From NCBI GenBank assembly GCA_965366045.1, contig CBDUDU010000001.1, positions 55,028 to 119,027 on the forward strand: 64,000 bases of DNA. The letters are read 5' to 3'. Both the position numbers and the translations under genes were made by a program. Of the stretch, positions 59,772-64,000 are shown piece by piece (position 1 is the stretch's first letter; every line of letters starts with the position of its first letter). The DNA comes from Njordibacter sp965366045 (GTDB lineage: Bacteria; Pseudomonadota; Gammaproteobacteria; Pseudomonadales; Balneatricaceae). The notes beneath the pieces are model-generated. The model was given only the letters and a program-made list of their open reading frames with translations, did no database searches and was not told the DNA's origin.

Positions 59772-61242
59772 TTGTAAGCTGGTACATAAGCTGAGCAAGC
59801 TTAGCAATACCCGGTTCGATGAGTTTGGGATTAATGGAGGAGTAGCCTAGGCGAAAATAGTTGAGCGGTGCGTCTTCGGCCAAAAAGTGGATGTCACCGG
59901 CTTCAATCAATATGCCTTGTGCTGCAGCCTGAGTTTTTAACTCTCTAGCATCAAGGCCCTCTGGTCCTTTCACCCAATAGCAAGAACCACCAAAAGTAGG
60001 TTGTTCGGCTAACCCTGGCATGTGTTGTTGTAACGCTGCAGCCATGATTTTATGGCGCTGTTGGTAAGCTTTCACCAAAGTCGCCGCCAAGGCGTCGTAA
60101 TAACCTCGAGCGATAAATAAGCCAATGCTCCGTTGGTTGTTGGCAGGTGGGTGGCGCAACATCAAGCGGCGCAGGGAGCGTGCTTCAGCAATCAGTTCTT
60201 TACTCGCGACAAGATAACCAATACGTAAGCCTGGGGCCAAGGTCTTGGAAAAACTGCCGATATAAATAACCCGGCCGTGTTTGTCTAGACTCTTGAGTGC
60301 CGGAGACGGCGCTTGATGGAAGTTGGCCTCGCACTCGTAATCGTCCTCTATAATCAAAAAGTCTTCTTGGCTCGCCATTTCGAGTAGCTTACGCCGCCGA
60401 TCAAGGGGCATGGTGACTGTAGTAGGGTATTGATGACTGGGTGTGACATACACACAATCACATTCAGCTAAACCTTGATCTACTATCAGGCCTTCTTCGT
60501 CCACAGGTAAGGCTTTGAGCTTGGATGGGTTAATGCTGGCAATGTTACGCATGTCCACAAAGCCTGGGTCTTCAAGGCCCATTACGGTGTTCTTATCGAG
60601 CAACAGCTGCGCCAGCATATAGAGGCCTTGTTGGCAGCCAATGGTAATGAGGATTTCTTCTGGATCAGCCCAGACCCCTCGACGCGGCAGAATGCGAGTA
60701 TGAATCTGCTCAATCAGCATAGGGTCATCGGCCACAAAGTGATCGGCAGCCCAGCTGCGTATAGCGGGAACGCTGACATTGTCGCGACAGCATTCACGCC
60801 AATGGTTAGTGGGGAACAGGTCGGGGTCAAACTGGCCGTAAATAAACGGGTATTGGTAGTTTTGCCAATCCGTAGGTTTGGTAATGTTGGTTTGTTGCGT
60901 AGGATTGAGCTTAAAACGATCCTGCCAATCTGGCGTTGTGCCGGATGTGTGGCGTTCGTCTGAAATAACTTCCAATTTAACGCTATTTTCTAAAATGTTG
61001 GGGTTAACAAAATAACCGCTGCGCTCTTTAGCGATCAGGTACCCATCATCAAGCAGGTGCTCGTAGGCAAGTACCACGGTATTGCGTGCTACGTTAAGCT
61101 GTTTTGCCAGCTTACGGCTAGACGGTAAGGGCGCATCTAAGGGGATGTGATGGTCTAAGATAGCTTTGGCAATCTGCTGGCGCAATTGTTGTTGCAGGCT
61201 GGCATTTAATCCAGCATCCAATATAAATAAAGGATGGCTCAT
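59758..61242 (-). CDS. MocR/PdxR-type regulator, TauR-like
   Basis: A 494-aa regulator: GntR-type winged helix at about 15-78 (HIPLDAPLPSSRKLAKQLNVARNTVVLAYEHLLDDGYL) and a type-I aminotransferase-like domain at about 130-485 with PLP-binding features (GCQQGLYMLAQLLL, VTPSHQYPTTVTMP, IIEDDYECEA, GSFSKTLAPGLRIGYLVAS with the lysine). It is divergent from a probable taurine-pyruvate aminotransferase, the arrangement known for TauR in Rhodobacter. MocR regulators sense PLP adducts of amines, so taurine or a related amine is a plausible effector. Confidence 0.85.
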   Translation of the reverse strand: MSHPLFILDAGLNASLQQQLRQQIAKAILDHHIPLDAPLPSSRKLAKQLNVARNTVVLAYEHLLDDGYLIAKERSGYFVNPNILENSVKLEVISDERHTSGTTPDWQDRFKLNPTQQTNITKPTDWQNYQYPFIYGQFDPDLFPTNHWRECCRDNVSVPAIRSWAADHFVADDPMLIEQIHTRILPRRGVWADPEEILITIGCQQGLYMLAQLLLDKNTVMGLEDPGFVDMRNIASINPSKLKALPVDEEGLIVDQGLAECDCVYVTPSHQYPTTVTMPLDRRRKLLEMASQEDFLIIEDDYECEANFHQAPSPALKSLDKHGRVIYIGSFSKTLAPGLRIGYLVASKELIAEARSLRRLMLRHPPANNQRSIGLFIARGYYDALAATLVKAYQQRHKIMAAALQQHMPGLAEQPTFGGSCYWVKGPEGLDARELKTQAAAQGILIEAGDIHFLAEDAPLNYFRLGYSSINPKLIEPGIAKLAQLMYQLTTTPV

Positions 61243-61271
61243 GGCAGATAACTCAAAGTTTTTAGTTTTAA

Positions 61272-61359
61272 TTATCCTTCTATTCTAAAGTGTGTGGTGT
61301 GTAAATGCCTAGGCTTTTCTTATCCTTGTGATGCTGAGGCACCAAATTAGCGCTTTGGT
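61272..61359. promoter_or_regulatory. TauR-like/tpa intergenic repeats
   Basis: TTATCCTT occurs at 61272-61279 and again at 61320-61327, and ACCAAA-N7-TTTGGT forms an inverted repeat at 61341-61359. MocR-type regulators bind direct repeats between divergent genes, so the TTATCCTT pair is the best candidate. I did not find the R. capsulatus TauR repeat CTGGACTTAA. Confidence 0.35.
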
Positions 61360-61475
61360 ATCAAGGGCAGGTTTTATCTGGATCTAGAGACCAGTGGGAT
61401 ATTACACGTAAGCTGTGGTTAATCTTGGGCCGTAGCTCGTAACCGTCAGTATGTCGATTTTTGGGGATAAGAATA

Positions 61476-62861
61476 ATGAATTATGATGTTAATGCATACG
61501 ATGCTAGTGAAGCATTGAGTGATGACCGTAACCACGTATGGCACCACATAACACAGCATAAACCCCTAGAAGATAATGATCCATTAATGATTGTTGAAGG
61601 TAAAGGCATGCGGGTGATTGATGCCAAAGGTAAGGAATACCTTGATGGTGTATCCGGCGCTGTTTGGACCGTTAACGTGGGCTACGGCCGCGAATCCATC
61701 GCCAATGCGGTACGTGACCAGCTGGTTAAGTTGAACTACTTTGCAAACAGTGCAGGCACCTTGCCTGGTGCCTTGTTTGCCAAGCACTTAATCGACAAGA
61801 TGCCCGGTATGAGCCGCGTCTATTACTCTAACTCCGGTTCCGAAGCCAATGAAAAGGCGTATAAGATTGTGCGCCAGATCGCCGCTAAAAAGTATGGCGG
61901 CAAGAAACATAAAATCCTTTACCGTGATCGTGACTACCACGGCACGACCATTACCGCATTGAGTTCAACGGGTCAGCACGAGCGTAAAAACCAATACGGG
62001 CCGTTTACCCCAGGTTTTGTTGAGTTCCCTCATTGTTCGGCTTACCATGCCGAAAACGGTGGCCATGCAGATTATGGCATACAAGCTGCTCGCGCTATGG
62101 AAGACGTCATTTTACGTGAAGGTGCCGACACGGTGGGCGCGGTAGTGGTAGAGCCTATTACTGCAGGCGGTGGTGTAATTGTTCCACCACAAGGCTACTT
62201 TGAAGAAATTCGTCGTATTTGTGACAAGTACGATATATTGCTTCACGTTGATGAAGTGGTCTGTGGTTTAGGTCGTACCGGCACTTGGTTTGGTTATCAG
62301 CACTTCAATATTGTGCCAGACATTGTGACCATGGCTAAAGGCGTAGCCAGTGGTTATGCCGCCATTTCTTGTACCGTTACCACCGAAGCCGTGTTTGACC
62401 TATTTAAAGGCGATGCGTCTGACCCGATGGATTACTTCCGTGATATCTCTACCTTTGGTGGCTGTACTGCGGGCCCTGCGGCAGCGTTGGAAAACATGCG
62501 CATCATTGAAGAAGAAAACCTGCTCGACAATGTTGTGGCCATGGGCGATTACTTAAACCAACGTTTGCTGGAGTTAATGGACAAACATCCTATTATTGGT
62601 GATGTGCGTGGCAAAGGTTTGTTTCAAGGTGTTGAGTTAGTCACAGACCGTGAGACCCGTGAGCCAGTGCATGAGAGCGTAGCTATTCGTATCGCCGGTG
62701 ATTGTATGGCCAACGGGGTGATCATTGGTCGCACCAACCGTAGCTTCACCAGCCACAACAACACCCTATGCTTAAGCCCAGCTTTAATTTGTACTCGTAG
62801 CGAGCTAGACGAAATTGTTGATGCTATAGATGCTGCTATTACCCGGGTTACTGCCGGTTAA
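61476..62861 (+). CDS. tpa: Class III aminotransferase, probable taurine-pyruvate aminotransferase
   Basis: A 461-aa PLP enzyme. The start region HVWHHITQHKPLEDNDPLMIV resembles Tpa closely; further motifs are LDGVSGAVWTVNVGYGRE, YYSNSGSEANEKAYKI, YHGTTITALSSTGQ, ILLHVDEVVCGLGRTGTWFG and the PLP lysine in TMAKGVASGYAAISC. Tpa converts taurine and pyruvate to sulfoacetaldehyde and alanine. The ATG at 61476 follows GGGGATAA. Divergence from the TauR-like gene supports the assignment; other omega-amino acid transaminases are the alternative. Confidence 0.72.
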   Translation: MNYDVNAYDASEALSDDRNHVWHHITQHKPLEDNDPLMIVEGKGMRVIDAKGKEYLDGVSGAVWTVNVGYGRESIANAVRDQLVKLNYFANSAGTLPGALFAKHLIDKMPGMSRVYYSNSGSEANEKAYKIVRQIAAKKYGGKKHKILYRDRDYHGTTITALSSTGQHERKNQYGPFTPGFVEFPHCSAYHAENGGHADYGIQAARAMEDVILREGADTVGAVVVEPITAGGGVIVPPQGYFEEIRRICDKYDILLHVDEVVCGLGRTGTWFGYQHFNIVPDIVTMAKGVASGYAAISCTVTTEAVFDLFKGDASDPMDYFRDISTFGGCTAGPAAALENMRIIEEENLLDNVVAMGDYLNQRLLELMDKHPIIGDVRGKGLFQGVELVTDRETREPVHESVAIRIAGDCMANGVIIGRTNRSFTSHNNTLCLSPALICTRSELDEIVDAIDAAITRVTAG

Positions 62862-62875
62862 GGTAGCCACGTAGG

Positions 62876-62916
62876 AAAAAAAGGCCCCTTGGTGTGTCCA
62901 CCAAGGGGCCTTTTTT
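62876..62916 (+). terminator. tpa rho-independent terminator
   Basis: AAGGCCCCTTGGTG, loop TGTC, CACCAAGGGGCCTT, T-run: a perfect 14-bp stem preceded by an A-tract, so it works in both directions. Confidence 0.95.
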
Positions 62917-63023
62917 ATGGGCGGTGATCGGTCATCTGACGTGTTATTGTTGGTTGTATAACGGTCGCGCTAATGGCTGTACTTTTATCTACATTAGATT
63001 ATAATTATGTACATACAGATTCA

Positions 63024-63041
63024 ATCTCCATCTCCATCTCC
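63024..63041 (+). repeat. ATCTCC hexamer repeat (three copies)
   Basis: Three perfect ATCTCC units and a partial fourth (ATCTAT) lie 23-40 bp before the DUF442 start codon, in the presumed 5' leader. Confidence 0.7.
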
Positions 63042-63063
63042 ATCTATCTAGGGATACACAAGT

Positions 63064-63447
63064 ATGAACATCATTAAAGTGAGCGATACCTTTGCGGTTT
63101 CTCCACAAATTACGGAAGCGGACTTGCCCGCGATCAAAGCCCAAGGTATTACCACGGTGATTAATAATCGCCCTGATGGTGAGCAAGGCCACCTCACGAC
63201 CAATGCCAGCTTACAGGCAGCAGCCCAAGCCTTAGGCTTGAATTATCATTTTATTCCGGTGATTGGCATGAACTTTCCGCCCAATACGGTGGCGCAAATG
63301 GTAAGTGCCTTGAATGGAGCAAGCGGTAAGGTGTTGGCATTTTGCCGTACCGGCAATCGTTCAATTAATGCCTGGGCTAAGGCCAATTCAAATACCGACG
63401 TCGATGTGGTGGGGTTGGCTGCTCAAACCAGCTTTAAGTTGGTTTGA
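63064..63447 (+). CDS. DUF442 (TIGR01244) phosphatase/sulfurtransferase-like protein
   Basis: A 127-aa protein: IIKVSDTFAVSPQITEADLPAIKAQGITTVINNRPDGEQ, HFIPVIGMNFPPNTVAQM, and the catalytic loop FCRTGNRSINAWA (Cys-x5-Arg-like), typical of the tyrosine-phosphatase-like family fused to some beta-lactamase-fold persulfide dioxygenases. A standalone version like this is often near sulfur-metabolism genes. The exact reaction is unknown. Confidence 0.85.
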   Translation: MNIIKVSDTFAVSPQITEADLPAIKAQGITTVINNRPDGEQGHLTTNASLQAAAQALGLNYHFIPVIGMNFPPNTVAQMVSALNGASGKVLAFCRTGNRSINAWAKANSNTDVDVVGLAAQTSFKLV

Positions 63448-63594
63448 GCAGCCATTATATAACTATTAGTTATAAAAATATCGTTTTATATTTCATTACA
63501 ACTGAGTGAGCGGGTGCTATAGTGAATTCGTTGGGGCCAAAAGAGAAATGAACTTAGGGCCAGCCACCGAAACAAGTCGCTATGGGAGGTCGTT

Positions 63595-63777
63595 ATGGCC
63601 ATTGCACAAGCTCAATCTCAATCAATGACAAGTCACTTGTCTGCACTCCACGTAGCATCTGTGGCCGCAAAAGCCTGTAGTGGCGCCCTTAAGCCGAAGC
63701 CATCACGCGCGGTGCCTAAACCCACTGCCCCTGCTCGTGTAGAGATTACGCCAGTTTTCGTAGGTATTGCCGGCTAA
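63595..63777 (+). CDS. Small Ala/Pro-rich protein of unknown function
   Basis: A 60-residue ORF with a strong GGGAGG ribosome-binding site 5 nt before ATG and a hairpin with T-run downstream, which supports a real gene. The peptide has an Ala/Gln/Ser-rich half (about 1-32, one cysteine at 28) and a Pro-rich stretch (about 33-48) ending in VEITPVFVGIAG. No family is recognised. Confidence 0.45.
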   Translation: MAIAQAQSQSMTSHLSALHVASVAAKACSGALKPKPSRAVPKPTAPARVEITPVFVGIAG

Positions 63778-63815
63778 TTATCAACCCTGTTTAGTAGTAC
63801 AAGTAATCCCTTTAA

Positions 63816-63841
63816 AGGCCGCGATTAGTGGTCTTTTTTTG
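63816..63841 (+). terminator. Terminator after the 60-residue ORF
   Basis: AGGCCGC, loop GATTA, GTGGTCT with two G-T pairs, then a run of T. Confidence 0.7.
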
Positions 63842-63941
63842 GCGCTTTTTTTGGACCAATGGCTAAATTAAGGTTGGCTGTTGGCCAAATGTGTTTCATC
63901 CTTTATGCTTCATAGAACTATTTCTATAAGCATTTGTTCCT

Positions 63942-64000
63942 ATGACTCAACGCCAAGACCTGCCTCAGTTTGAAGATCACTCGAAACAAGAGCATCGTTA
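63942..64000 (+). CDS. Start of a gene cut by the window end
   Basis: An ATG at 63942 opens a frame with no stop to the edge, encoding MTQRQDLPQFEDHSKQEHR. Too short to assign. There is no clear ribosome-binding site. Confidence 0.3.
   Translation, partial: MTQRQDLPQFEDHSKQEHR

Noticed and set aside
1..64000. CRISPR array, tRNA, rRNA, replication origin or integrase
   Set aside because: I found no regularly spaced repeats, no TTCGAAT-type tRNA arms in cloverleaf context, no rRNA signature and no recombinase gene.

Overview
The window looks like the chromosome of a marine gammaproteobacterium of the Oceanospirillales/Pseudomonadales type. Three gene orders support this: mlaA, SpoIIE-type regulator, STAS protein, tal, dusA; leuCDB-asd-fimV-truA-trpF; and accD-folC-dedD-cvpA-purF-metZ. 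Marine habits are suggested by a DMSP-lyase-like cupin, a probable taurine aminotransferase with a TauR-like regulator, and a corrinoid C1 module beside a GbdR-like regulator. I saw no rRNA, tRNA, CRISPR array or complete insertion sequence.

Layout. 1-8.2 kb: a permease cut by the window edge, hda, mlaA, a phosphatase/STAS signalling pair, tal-dusA, and azlCD-ghrA. 8.2-13.2 kb: an accessory patch with a truncated DUF5946 gene, a desaturase, an XRE regulator paired with a PhnD-like binding protein, a DUF924 gene, a LysE-family remnant and the DMSP-lyase-like cupin. 13.5-20.3 kb: rhlE, then a complete urate-to-glyoxylate operon (puuE-uraD-alc-allA-puuD-uraH) ending in its own GntR regulator, with a perfect palindrome before puuE. 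20.3-23.6 kb: thiM, an SPFH/NfeD pair, and a decayed bufferin operon in which only the precursor gene bufA is intact. 23.9-35 kb: glyA, a wrecked 3-methyladenine glycosylase gene, folD, then a corrinoid module (corrinoid protein, DUF1638, a small 'virulence factor' protein, MetF-like reductase, methyl-THF:corrinoid methyltransferase, ASKHA ferredoxin activase), an M50 protease and a GbdR-like AraC regulator. 35-36.7 kb: a phage-like remnant between imperfect repeats, then a LysR gene. 36.8-52.6 kb: the leu-asd-fimV-truA-trpFBA-accD-folC-dedD-cvpA-purF-metZ backbone. 52.6-57.1 kb: a broken REC-GGDEF gene, acnB and miaE. 57.1-64 kb: two EamA exporters, a phosphate acyltransferase, TauR-like and Tpa-like genes, a DUF442 protein and small ORFs.

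The most notable system is the corrinoid C1 module. Its parts would move methyl groups from a methylated amine, probably glycine betaine, through cobalamin to tetrahydrofolate and then, with FolD and GlyA, into serine or formate. No MttB-type substrate methyltransferase is present in the window. The same 10-mer, TTGGTCGTAG, occurs upstream of glyA and of the GbdR-like gene, and GTCG-containing direct repeats lie before the corrinoid operon, so one regulon is plausible.

A second theme is gene decay. At least five genes are broken by stops, frameshifts or deletions (LysE family, bufB/bufD, tag-like, REC-GGDEF and probably DUF5946), all sitting between intact housekeeping blocks.
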